Source: Marivita sp003149565
GTDB lineage: Bacteria > Pseudomonadota > Alphaproteobacteria > Rhodobacterales > Rhodobacteraceae
Length of the DNA: 64,000 nucleotides
Assembly (NCBI RefSeq): GCF_965216415.1
Contig: NZ_CBDCFU010000002.1
Direction: 5' to 3' (one strand)
Shown piece by piece: positions 42,370 through 51,028 of the stretch (positions within the stretch are counted from its first letter, which is position 1; each line of letters opens with the position of its first letter). The notes under the pieces are model-generated. The model did no database searches and was not told where the DNA came from. It was given only the letters and a program-made list of their open reading frames with translations. Position numbers and translations under genes: made by a program.

Positions 42370-44316
42370 TTAACTCCGGGGTTTCTCGAAGCGAATGGTT
42401 TCCATCAAAGCAGCAAATGCGCTGCGTTCTTCTCGATTTATAGGGGCCCCGTTCGGGCCAAGATCATATTCAGCCTTGTCTTCGGACTGTGCGCGTTGCG
42501 CCAATTGCCGCGCCGCCGCGGCCTGACCCAAGCGCCAAGTCAGCGTTTCGTCTGCAGGGCCGTTCAGGTCTTCGGCGGCTTCAGCGATTTCTGCGTTCAA
42601 TCCAACAACTGCCTCCAGCTTCGCAAGCTCTTCCGCAATGGTCAGACGGGCCAACTCCCGATCCCCGGGCTTGCGCACACATGGCGTAATCGCGACATGG
42701 CGTGCGCGACACAGCTTTTCAAGGGCTGGCTCACCCAAAGCATCGTCTACAGCGCCCTGAACCGTTTCGACTGCTTCTGTAGCATGCTGAAGAAGACATT
42801 GCCGGATGACCGCATGATCTGGGTCACCGCACGACATCTCCTCGATCTGCGATTCAAACTCGGAGATAAGGTCTGGAGTTGTGATCAATGCGGCCAGGAT
42901 CACAGCCTCACGCAAACGGACCTCAACATCTCTGCCCCCCGCGACCAGCAAGGAAGCCCGTGTGCCTTCTGCCGGCTTGGCCATCTGCGATGACATGAAC
43001 CGTCGCGACGGAGCGCGGTTGGATTTGGCAGGCGCACGGAAAAGGTCCCATCGGAGGCGTTTGATTTCTTCTCCATAATGGCTGCGCAGAGACGGATCCT
43101 GAATTTGCTTGATCCGATCACGCAGCGTCTTGTCGAGGGCTGCTTTGCGCTCCGGACTGTCGAACACACGCCCTTCAGTTTCCCGGCGCCACAAAAGGTG
43201 CACCATCGGCTGCGCCGTATCCAACAACGCGCGCATCGCTTCGCGGCCTTCGGACCGGATCAAGTCATCCGGGTCCTGCCCTTCGGGCAACAAGACAAAT
43301 CGCAAAGACTTGCCCGCCTCCAAAAGCGGCAACGCCGTGTCGATCACACGGTAGGCAGCATTCAATCCCGCCTTGTCGCCATCCAAAGCCATGATTGGCT
43401 CGTCCGTGATACGCCACAGCATCTGCAACTGCGTTTCGGTCACAGCCGTTCCAAGCGGTGCAACCGCAGCCTCAAAACCGCCCGAAGCCAAGGCGATCAC
43501 GTCCATATAGCCTTCGGCAACGATCAGTGGCTGACCTTTGCCAGCCGCCTCCCGGGCTGGGGCCTGATTGTAAAGAGTGCGACTTTTGTCAAAAAGAGGT
43601 GTTTCCGGGCTATTGAGATATTTCGCGTTATCATTGGGATCCATTGCCCGCCCACCAAAGGCAATCGCACGCCCGCGCGCATCCCGGATCGGGAACATGA
43701 TCCGGTTTCGAAACGTGTCATACGGTTTTCCACCTTTTTGCGACGGCTTGGCAAGTCCGACCTCAATGATCTTGTCAGGGGCAATGCCCTGTCCCGTCAG
43801 ATAGTCCCAGAGCGTTTGCCAACCGGGCGGCGCAAAACCGATATCGAAACTGTCCTGCGTTGCCTCGTCCAATCCGCGGCGTACCAGATAATCCCGCGCT
43901 TCCGCGCCAGCGCCGCCGCGCAATTGCAGTCGGAAGAACCGAACCGCAGTCTCCATGACCTTTATCAGCTCAGTACGGTGATCTGCCTTCTCCTGCGCCT
44001 TGGGATCGCGTGCGGGCATCTGCATCCCTGCCTCACCGGCAAGTATTTCGACCGCTTCCATAAAGCCCACATTTTCGGTTTCGCGGACAAAGGAAATCGC
44101 ATCGCCTTTGGCGTGACAGCCGAAACAATAATAATAGCCTTTGCGGTCATCGACGTGGAAACTGGCCGACTTTTCCTGATGGAACGGGCACGGCGCCCAC
44201 ATGTCCCCCTTGGCCTGGTTGGACTTGCGCGTGTCCCAAAGCACCTTGCGCCCGACCACCTGAGACAGGCTCGTTCGCGTGCGCAGTTCGTCCAAAAAAT
44301 TGGGTGGCAGGCTCAT
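42370..44316 (-). CDS. dnaG: DNA primase
   Basis: 648 residues. The N-terminal CHC2 zinc-binding domain has CPFH at about 45 and CFGCH at about 66. The TOPRIM catalytic domain contains VAEGYMDVIAL (about 270) and the Asp-rich MALDGDKAGLNAA. The C-terminal DnaB-interaction domain is less conserved, as usual. I chose ATG 44316 over a TTG two codons upstream; neither has a strong Shine-Dalgarno. It leads into rpoD. Confidence 0.96.
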   Translation of the reverse strand: MSLPPNFLDELRTRTSLSQVVGRKVLWDTRKSNQAKGDMWAPCPFHQEKSASFHVDDRKGYYYCFGCHAKGDAISFVRETENVGFMEAVEILAGEAGMQMPARDPKAQEKADHRTELIKVMETAVRFFRLQLRGGAGAEARDYLVRRGLDEATQDSFDIGFAPPGWQTLWDYLTGQGIAPDKIIEVGLAKPSQKGGKPYDTFRNRIMFPIRDARGRAIAFGGRAMDPNDNAKYLNSPETPLFDKSRTLYNQAPAREAAGKGQPLIVAEGYMDVIALASGGFEAAVAPLGTAVTETQLQMLWRITDEPIMALDGDKAGLNAAYRVIDTALPLLEAGKSLRFVLLPEGQDPDDLIRSEGREAMRALLDTAQPMVHLLWRRETEGRVFDSPERKAALDKTLRDRIKQIQDPSLRSHYGEEIKRLRWDLFRAPAKSNRAPSRRFMSSQMAKPAEGTRASLLVAGGRDVEVRLREAVILAALITTPDLISEFESQIEEMSCGDPDHAVIRQCLLQHATEAVETVQGAVDDALGEPALEKLCRARHVAITPCVRKPGDRELARLTIAEELAKLEAVVGLNAEIAEAAEDLNGPADETLTWRLGQAAAARQLAQRAQSEDKAEYDLGPNGAPINREERSAFAALMETIRFEKPRS

Positions 44317-44391
44317 GCTCAAAATATCGGGTGTAGACGACCAAGAGTCCAGTGGGCGGGCGATTTAACTACCCCCAAGAGGGCTCGCGTG

Positions 44392-44694
44392 CTATTGCGA
44401 CAGACATGTTTGATAGACCATGTTACTGACTTCTGGACTAAGTTGCTCTTCCGGTAATGAATAGATCCAGTCGACCAGTTGCACGGCAAGAACTTCGTCG
44501 GTCTTCGACATATCTGGGATGGTGCGCAGGACCCTCCGTTCGGCGCGCCGTGCGTTGGAGCCGTTTTTGCGTTCCGTCATGATATTTGTGGCGACTTGGC
44601 CGAACTTGCGACACTCGGCTTCTTTGTCCTGCGCCACTGCTGGCACAGACAGACTGAACATCAAGGCAGCAGAGGCAAGCATTCTACGGATCAT
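44392..44694 (-). CDS. small exported protein with two cysteines, unknown function
   Basis: 100 residues from the ATG at 44694; 17 codons further upstream are open but lack a signal. A signal peptide (RRMLASAALMFSLSVPAVAQ) precedes a mostly helical mature part. Its only two cysteines lie at the mature N-terminus (AECRKFG) and near the C-terminus (YQTCLSQ), well placed for one disulfide in the periplasm. It is 70 bases upstream of dnaG. No family is recognised. Confidence 0.7.
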   Translation of the reverse strand: MIRRMLASAALMFSLSVPAVAQDKEAECRKFGQVATNIMTERKNGSNARRAERRVLRTIPDMSKTDEVLAVQLVDWIYSLPEEQLSPEVSNMVYQTCLSQ

Positions 44695-44761
44695 GGCGTC
44701 CTCTCGGTTTGGCCGGGTCAGATGCGGAACACCTAGCCCAGCCAAACCATAAAGTCACCCG

Positions 44762-46198
44762 TCAGAGGCCTTTCGCCCGGTAGCTGGACGCGACCTTTTC
44801 AATCGACACGATATACGCTGCTGTCCGGAGATCGTGAACATCTTCACGGGCGTGCCAAACCTCGCGCATGGACTGATAGGCGATCCGCATAGTGTCATCG
44901 AGGCCCGAACGCACCAGTTCGAGTTCATCGGCACCACGCAGATAGCGGTATTTGAAATCCGGAGACATGGACCAACGGTCTCCCAGCATATCATCAAGCC
45001 GTTGCAACTCATCAATGACCAGTTGGTGCCGCGCCTCTTCCTGACGGCGCTGCATCCGACCGAAGCGGATATGACTGAGGTTCTTGACCCATTCGAAATA
45101 CGACACTGTCACACCACCGGCATTGGCATACATGTCGGGAATAATGACGGTGCCTTTCGCCCGGAGGATATCATCGGCTCCGGCAGTGATAGGCCCATTC
45201 GCAGCCTCGATAATCAATGGCGCCTTGATGCGGTTCGCGTTGCGGAGGTTGATCACACCTTCCAGTGCTGCTGGGATAAGGATGTCACAGTCCGATTCAA
45301 GAACCTCAGGGCCCTCGGCTGTATGCCGCGCATCCGGATATCCGGTGACACCACCATGCTTAATAATCCATTCGCGCACCGCGTCCACGTCAAGGCCACT
45401 CTCGCTGAACAGCGCGCCGTCGCGTTCGATAATCCCGACGATCTTGCAACCATCTTCAGAACCAAGGAATTTCGCCGCGTGATAACCCACATTCCCCAAA
45501 CCCTGGACGACAACTTTCTTGCCATCCAAACTACCTGACAGTCCCGCAGCTTTGACATCTTCAGGATGACGAAAAAACTCGCGCAGCGCATATTGCACGC
45601 CCCGACCGGTTGCCTCCACACGGCCAGCAATACCACCATTATTGATCGGCTTGCCCGTCACACAGGCGCGCGCATTGATGTCAGTGGTGTTCATCCGCGC
45701 GTATTGATCTGCGATCCATGACATTTCACGTTCGCCTGTACCCATATCCGGGGCTGGCACATTTTGTGCGGGATGGATGAGGTCGCGCTTAGCCAGTTCA
45801 TAGGCAAACCGGCGGGTGATCTGTTCCATCTCGTACTCGTCGTAGTCACGCGGGTCGATACAAAGACCACCCTTTGACCCGCCGAAAGGCGCCTCTACAA
45901 GGGCACACTTATAGGTCATGAGTGCGGCCAGCGCTTCCACCTCGTCCTGATTGACCGAAAGCGCAAAGCGGATGCCACCCTTGACCGGTTCCATATGCTC
46001 GGAATGAACGGAACGATAGCCTGTGAACGTCTTGATCTGCCCTCGGAGGCGCACCCCAAACCGAACGGTATAGGTCGCATTGCAAACGCGAATCTTTTCC
46101 TCCAGGCCAGGTGGAAGATCCATCAGCGCAACAGCGCGATTGAACATCAGATCCACTGACTCACGAAATGTCGGTTCATCGGCTGGTATTGTGCTCAT
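44762..46198 (-). CDS. glutamate dehydrogenase (Glu/Leu/Phe/Val family)
   Basis: 478 residues. The dimerisation/substrate domain has PVKGGIRFA (about 73) and FGGSKGGLCIDP (about 105, catalytic Lys). The Rossmann domain has VVQGLGNVGYHAA (about 233) and AANGPITAGADDIL. GGGAGGGA precedes the ATG. The length and motifs are those of the catabolic NAD-preferring type, oxidising glutamate to 2-oxoglutarate and ammonia; the cofactor is inferred. A second glutamate dehydrogenase of a different subgroup is at 58755. Confidence 0.9.
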   Translation of the reverse strand: MSTIPADEPTFRESVDLMFNRAVALMDLPPGLEEKIRVCNATYTVRFGVRLRGQIKTFTGYRSVHSEHMEPVKGGIRFALSVNQDEVEALAALMTYKCALVEAPFGGSKGGLCIDPRDYDEYEMEQITRRFAYELAKRDLIHPAQNVPAPDMGTGEREMSWIADQYARMNTTDINARACVTGKPINNGGIAGRVEATGRGVQYALREFFRHPEDVKAAGLSGSLDGKKVVVQGLGNVGYHAAKFLGSEDGCKIVGIIERDGALFSESGLDVDAVREWIIKHGGVTGYPDARHTAEGPEVLESDCDILIPAALEGVINLRNANRIKAPLIIEAANGPITAGADDILRAKGTVIIPDMYANAGGVTVSYFEWVKNLSHIRFGRMQRRQEEARHQLVIDELQRLDDMLGDRWSMSPDFKYRYLRGADELELVRSGLDDTMRIAYQSMREVWHAREDVHDLRTAAYIVSIEKVASSYRAKGL

Positions 46199-46398
46199 CT
46201 GTCCCTCCCAAGGCTGTAGTCATTTCGTTCTGTTATTCCACCAGCCTATGACAGCTTGGTTAATTTGATAACGCTTTATCTGAAACACCGGTTAGCGGAC
46301 GAAGTGCTCAAATCTCAGGGACTGTTTCACCTTGGGCATCAATAAGGCTCCCACAGACTGAATTATCCATAAAAAACAATGCACTCCATATTTTCTTC

Positions 46399-46448
46399 AT
46401 ATTTGGAGCCGCAATCCCGCCGTCTTTCGCCTTCAGATCTCCAAATAT
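46399..46448. promoter_or_regulatory. inverted repeat upstream of the tad genes
   Basis: ATATTTGGAG (46399-46408) and CTCCAAATAT (46439-46448) form a perfect 10-base inverted repeat with a 30-base spacer, about 50-100 bases upstream of tadG; a related CTCCATATTT occurs at 46383. This looks like a pair of binding sites for an unknown regulator in the 298-base gap between the glutamate dehydrogenase and tadG. Nothing else is evident in that gap. Confidence 0.5.
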
Positions 46449-46496
46449 CTAAGTGGGGTGTCAGACCGTCCTTAATGGGCGGGAAAGAGGTAACAA

Positions 46497-48167
46497 ATGA
46501 TCGGATTAAGCAACCTTCTGCCAAGGGTGCGGACCGAGACGCGGAGCAAGTCGAAGTTGAGGTCCAGCGTGTCCTCAATCCTGACCCGCTATTCTCGCGA
46601 GACCGACGGCAACATGACCATATTCGGGATAATGGGTGTCTTTGTCATGCTCGTCTACGGCGGTATCGGCATTGACATGATCTATTCCGAGGTTGAACGG
46701 ACACGCCTGCAAAACACGCTCGACCGCGCCGTTCTTGCCGCTGCTGACCTGGAACAGCAAATCGACCCGGATACGTTGGTTCAGGATTACCTGACAAAGA
46801 TGAACCTTGAGGACGCGCTCGCCAACGTGAGTATCACGGTGGATTCGGGTCTGAATTTCCGCACTGTGTCCGCGGAGGCCGAGCGAACGTTCAATTCGAA
46901 CTTTCTGTATCTCCTCGGGTTCGACAAGCTGCAGACAACTGGCCTTGCCGAAGCGGAGGAGCGAATCTCGAACGTCGAGATTTCTCTGATTCTCGACATC
47001 TCAGGGTCTATGGGCTCGAACAGCAAGATCGAGAACTTGCGGAGCGCGGCCACCGAATTTGTCGAGACCGTGATAGAGAACGATGACGCCGGACTGACGA
47101 CGATCAGCATCATTCCCTACAACGCAACCGTCAGTCTCGGCTCTACAGTATCGCAGCACTACACGCTGACCGACGAACATACCGTGTCACATTGTGCGAT
47201 CTTCCCCGACAGCGCGTTCACGTCTCGTGCGATTTCGCCAACCGACGCATTGCAGCGTCTGGCCCATTTCGATCCATATACACTGGATCAGAACACCGTT
47301 GTCACACCGGATTCGTGGTGCCCGGACGATGAATACGGCTCGATCATTGCGCACAGCTCTAACAAGACCGAACTGCTTGCTCACATCGCGTCCCTCAGCG
47401 CCGGCGGCAATACCGCAATCGACCTCGGAATGAAGTGGGGCGTCGCTCTACTCGACCCGTCTGCGCGCCCTGTTGTGAATGGTCTGATTGCCGATGGGCA
47501 TGTGGTTGCAGAAGCCGCAGGACGTCCCGCCGCATATGACGCGCCGGACGCGCTAAAGATTGCGGTGGTCATGACGGACGGCATGAACACGACGCAGTTC
47601 GACCTAGCACCTGAATACGCAAGCGGGATGTCCAACATCTGGATCGACGATCTTGGCGATACAGACGCCACAAATGATCGGTTCTCGCATCGCGTACGTG
47701 ACGAGAGCGGCACCGAGAATGACGTCTACTACTGGTCGCGTTTCGAGGCCGGAACAATGGAAGAACGGTACCAGTCCATCCCGGACGGAGACACATCTGC
47801 TCGCCAGATGAGCAATGCCGAAGTCTTTGCGCGCTGGGGCACTCGGGCCTTTGGTCAGAAGTTCTTCCGTACGCCGTATTATGACGGCTGGGTTTCCTAC
47901 AACCAGTACTACAATGCCTACTACGCTTATACGCCGATCGTCACAGGCACCGAAGCGGATGAACGTCTGTCGACGATCTGCGCCTCGGCGCGCGATGCTG
48001 ACATCACTGTGTTCGCCATTGGCTTCGAAGCCCCCGACGAAGGACAGGCCGCCATGCGTGACTGCGCCTCGTCTCCGGCTCACTACTTCCCGGTTGAGGG
48101 CCTCGAAATTTCCGAAGCGTTTCAGGCCATTGCCCGGACCATTAACCAGCTGAGGTTGACACAATGA
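46497..48167 (+). CDS. TadG-like pilus-assembly protein with von Willebrand A domain
   Basis: 556 residues. The N-terminal TadE/G-type segment (NMTIFGIMGVFVMLVYGGIGIDMIYSEVERTRLQNTLDRAVLAAAD, about 40-82) anchors the protein in the inner membrane. A VWA domain follows with the MIDAS motif DISGSMGS (about 168) and a later VVMTDGMN. Tad pili (Flp type IVb) mediate adhesion. AGAGG precedes the ATG. It overlaps the next gene by four bases. Core tad genes (tadA, rcpA, flp) are not nearby, so this is a satellite minor-component operon. Confidence 0.9.
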   Translation: MIGLSNLLPRVRTETRSKSKLRSSVSSILTRYSRETDGNMTIFGIMGVFVMLVYGGIGIDMIYSEVERTRLQNTLDRAVLAAADLEQQIDPDTLVQDYLTKMNLEDALANVSITVDSGLNFRTVSAEAERTFNSNFLYLLGFDKLQTTGLAEAEERISNVEISLILDISGSMGSNSKIENLRSAATEFVETVIENDDAGLTTISIIPYNATVSLGSTVSQHYTLTDEHTVSHCAIFPDSAFTSRAISPTDALQRLAHFDPYTLDQNTVVTPDSWCPDDEYGSIIAHSSNKTELLAHIASLSAGGNTAIDLGMKWGVALLDPSARPVVNGLIADGHVVAEAAGRPAAYDAPDALKIAVVMTDGMNTTQFDLAPEYASGMSNIWIDDLGDTDATNDRFSHRVRDESGTENDVYYWSRFEAGTMEERYQSIPDGDTSARQMSNAEVFARWGTRAFGQKFFRTPYYDGWVSYNQYYNAYYAYTPIVTGTEADERLSTICASARDADITVFAIGFEAPDEGQAAMRDCASSPAHYFPVEGLEISEAFQAIARTINQLRLTQ

Positions 48168-48703
48168 TGCGGTTTACTCCCAAAATTATCCGCAGATTTC
48201 TGCGGGACGAAAGCGGCTCTGTCGTTACGATCCCCTTCGTCATCTGGGCGCCGGTGTTCCTCGCTGTCATCGTCGCTGGAATGGAAATCGGCGCACTTTC
48301 GATCCGCCATACCCAGCTCGAACGAGGGCTTGATCTTGCGGTTCGTGAAGTGCGCTTGGGAACCGGCGAAAACATCGAACACGATACGCTGAAGACCATG
48401 ATCTGCGACAACACGACCCTGCTTACCGATTGCGAGGACATGCTGCGCCTCGAAATGATCCCGCTGAGCCTTCGTGATTGGACAGAACCGGCACGTGATG
48501 CGGACTGCTACGACTCTGCAGAGCCCGTGCGCCCGCTACGCCAGTTCGAGCCGGGTCAGCCCAATGAGCTGATGCTGCTGCGCGCCTGCTACAAGTACCA
48601 GCCAATCACTCCGGCCGGTAGCGTTGCCGCAGCAATGCCCAAAGACGCCGACGGTTACGCTGCAATCGTGTCCTTCTCGGCCTTCGTACAGGAGCCTTAC
48701 TAA
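48164..48703 (+). CDS. TadE-like pilus-assembly protein
   Basis: 179 residues. Begins with a positively charged segment, then FLRDESGSVVTIPFVIWAPVFLAVIVAGMEIG (about 9-40), the membrane segment shared by TadE/TadG pseudopilins. Four or more cysteines in the periplasmic part (CDNTTLLTDCED; DCYDS; RACYKYQ) could form disulfides. It overlaps tadG by ATGA and shares its last base with the next gene (TAATG). Probably a minor pilin-like subunit. Confidence 0.87.
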   Translation: MMRFTPKIIRRFLRDESGSVVTIPFVIWAPVFLAVIVAGMEIGALSIRHTQLERGLDLAVREVRLGTGENIEHDTLKTMICDNTTLLTDCEDMLRLEMIPLSLRDWTEPARDADCYDSAEPVRPLRQFEPGQPNELMLLRACYKYQPITPAGSVAAAMPKDADGYAAIVSFSAFVQEPY

Positions 48704-49455
48704 TGACTGCTCGTATCCAGAAAAGCGTGTCGCGGTTCTTCCGCGACACCAAGGGCGATGCTTCGCTTGAGGCAATCATCATCCTTCCCGCCCTTATCGT
48801 CATCTTTGCGATATCTTGGCTGTATTTTGACGTGATGCGCCAGCAGGCCATCAACCAAAAGGCCAACTACACGATCGGTGACATTATCTCTCGTGAAACC
48901 GAAGTGGTGAACCATGAATACATCGACAATGCCCGGAACCTCTTGTTCCATCTGGCACAGGCACAGGGCGATGATATCGACTTGCGCGTCTCGGTCGTCC
49001 AGTATGACAAGAACGGTACAGGCGAGAGCGTTGGGAACGCAGACTACGAACTTGTATGGTCCGTGGCACGGGGCGATTGGTCTGCACTGGATCAAGATGA
49101 CATGACCACCTACAAACCCCATCTGCCGATCTTGGCAGTAGGCGATCAGACAATCCTCGTCGAAACTCGTGACTGGTATCAGCCTTTGGTCCATTTGGCG
49201 AATGATGGATTTGATATCAAAACCTATTCATTCACACGGCCGCGCTTTGCCTCACAGGTCATCTTTGAAGGGATCAATGATGGGTCCGGTAAGACCTGGG
49301 GTAACAACGGCTGGGGCAATGGTGACCAGGATGCACCGGGCGGATCGCTCTGTAACAACGACGCAGAAAACGCGGATGAAGGCGCTGCGAGTGCCGACTG
49401 CACCTCGACCACAACGGAGCCAACCAACGGTCAGGGGAAAAAGAAGAATACCTGA
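48703..49455 (+). CDS. TadE-like pilus-assembly protein with low-complexity tail
   Basis: 250 residues. The N-terminal FFRDTKGDASLEAIIILPALIVIFAISWLYFDVM (about 12-45) has the TadE segment and a Glu in the position used by pilins. The periplasmic part ends with a Gly/Asn/Asp-rich stretch (about 190-250), finishing GKKKNT. It is the third gene of the tadG-tadE-tadE operon. The low-complexity tail is unusual among TadE proteins. It ends 3 bases before the convergent gene. Confidence 0.85.
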   Translation: MTARIQKSVSRFFRDTKGDASLEAIIILPALIVIFAISWLYFDVMRQQAINQKANYTIGDIISRETEVVNHEYIDNARNLLFHLAQAQGDDIDLRVSVVQYDKNGTGESVGNADYELVWSVARGDWSALDQDDMTTYKPHLPILAVGDQTILVETRDWYQPLVHLANDGFDIKTYSFTRPRFASQVIFEGINDGSGKTWGNNGWGNGDQDAPGGSLCNNDAENADEGAASADCTSTTTEPTNGQGKKKNT

Positions 49456-49458
49456 TGC

Positions 49459-49935
49459 CTATGCCTCACGCCGCGCAACGATCACGGCGATGATATCAGC
49501 CATTGGGCGGGCCTGAGACCCTGGGGTCACCCCGCCCACGGCGACACGGCGACCAAGACGCCACCACAAACCCGGCTGCCACGCGCGTGGCGCCGGGTTT
49601 TTCAACGTCAGCGTAAATCCGTTCGACGGCTTGATCGCAAAGGCCCCACGATTGACGGCGACAATATCCTCGACGCGCGCCAGAACTGTTCCCTCGCTGT
49701 CGGTCAGCGCCGTCTCGGTCAACCACAGCTTCCTGCGCGTGGCGACCTGTAGCCTGTGCGCAAACCAGAGCGACACAAGACCCATACCAATCAAGAAGAC
49801 CTGCCAAAGCACATGTGCCGGCGGCGCCACAAAAGCGAGGTACAGAACCAAGCCACCGAGCATCAGCAACATGAAAATGCCCACAACACGTCGGGGACCG
49901 CGCGGATCAACCTCGGCAAGGATCTCGTCTGACAT
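49459..49935 (-). CDS. two-helix membrane protein, PH-like
   Basis: 158 residues with two hydrophobic segments (about 17-37 and 43-60). A soluble beta-rich part follows (LWLTETALTDSEGTVLARVEDIVAVNRGAFAIKPSNGFTLTLK, about 70-112) that reads like a bacterial PH domain. GGAGGGACGCC precedes the ATG. It is a conserved type in Rhodobacteraceae as far as I recall, but no function is known. It converges on the tad operon. Confidence 0.7.
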   Translation of the reverse strand: MSDEILAEVDPRGPRRVVGIFMLLMLGGLVLYLAFVAPPAHVLWQVFLIGMGLVSLWFAHRLQVATRRKLWLTETALTDSEGTVLARVEDIVAVNRGAFAIKPSNGFTLTLKNPAPRAWQPGLWWRLGRRVAVGGVTPGSQARPMADIIAVIVARREA

Positions 49936-49980
49936 GGCGTCCCTCCTGTAACTTAGGACGCCGATAGCGCATTCGTCAGG

Positions 49981-50931
49981 TCAATGCGAGACTGCGCGGT
50001 AGATCTCCTGCCCCCGCTCCTCAGGTTCGTCGTCGATCAGAACTGTTGGAAAACCGGGAGCCGTGATCGACAGGCCGGTTGCCTCTTCGAGACGTTCGAT
50101 CAAACGATCCGATTGCGCACGGTCTCCGTAGCGCGCCTGACCGTCTTTTACGATTTCGATCAGCTTCGGGGACAGCTCCAACGGAACGCTTTTCGCGTCC
50201 GCCAATGCCTGAAACAAACCGATATCCTTGAAAACCAGATCCAGTGTGAAATCCACATCCCGGTTGCCAGACAGGATCAACTGGCTTTCGGTCTCATGTA
50301 CAAAGGACGTTCCAGAAGAAGCCTTGATCGCCTCGTAGGTGATGCCCAGGTCAATCCCATGCGCGGCCATCGTGGTCATCGCTTCGCAGAGGCTCGCAAG
50401 GTGCACGGTTGCTAGATAGTTGGTCATCACCTTGAGCACGGACGCGCTGCCAACCTCACCGGTATGCAGAACGCGGCGCCCCATGTAGGTCAAGAGAGGG
50501 AGAACCGTTTCAAATGTCGCGCGGTCACATCCGGCAAAAATCGAGATGTTGCCCGTCGCCGCGCGGTGGCAACCACCAGAAACCGGGCAATCCACCGCCT
50601 GACCGCCTTTCGCCTCGACTGCTGCGGCTTGAGATCGGATTGCTTCGGCATCAGTGGTCGACATCTCCAGCCAAATTTTGCCGGGACCAATTTCTGGCAA
50701 CATCTGTTCCAGCACCGCTTGCGATGCCGCAGGGCTGGGCAGGCTGGTGATGACAACGTCGCAATCCCGCATCACCTCGGCAGCCCCACTACCGGCCTGC
50801 GCCCCCTTGTCGAGAAGGACCTGCATCCGCGCTGGATCAAGGTCAAAGACCGTCAGATCAACTCCGTTGCGCGCAAGGGTGCCCGCCAGTTTGGCACCGA
50901 CGGCCCCCAGTCCCACAAATCCGACCTTCAT
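49981..50931 (-). CDS. beta-hydroxyacid dehydrogenase (3-hydroxyisobutyrate dehydrogenase family)
   Basis: 316 residues from the second of two close ATGs. The Shine-Dalgarno AGGGA is 7 bases from ATG 50931 but too close to ATG 50937. The Rossmann loop is GFVGLGAVGAKLA (about 4-16), the substrate motif DCPVSGGCHRAATGN (about 115) and the catalytic Lys lies in GSASVLKVMTNYLA (about 170). The family oxidises 3-hydroxyisobutyrate, tartronate semialdehyde or related acids; the substrate is undetermined. No valine-pathway gene is adjacent. Confidence 0.85.
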   Translation of the reverse strand: MKVGFVGLGAVGAKLAGTLARNGVDLTVFDLDPARMQVLLDKGAQAGSGAAEVMRDCDVVITSLPSPAASQAVLEQMLPEIGPGKIWLEMSTTDAEAIRSQAAAVEAKGGQAVDCPVSGGCHRAATGNISIFAGCDRATFETVLPLLTYMGRRVLHTGEVGSASVLKVMTNYLATVHLASLCEAMTTMAAHGIDLGITYEAIKASSGTSFVHETESQLILSGNRDVDFTLDLVFKDIGLFQALADAKSVPLELSPKLIEIVKDGQARYGDRAQSDRLIERLEEATGLSITAPGFPTVLIDDEPEERGQEIYRAVSH

Positions 50932-51028
50932 AGACATTTCCCTGTTATGCGTTTTGCACCCAGCGTGACCGCGTCAAGCCACACCTGTCATGGTCAAAAC
51001 CGACACATGCGGGAGAACTGGCAGATTT

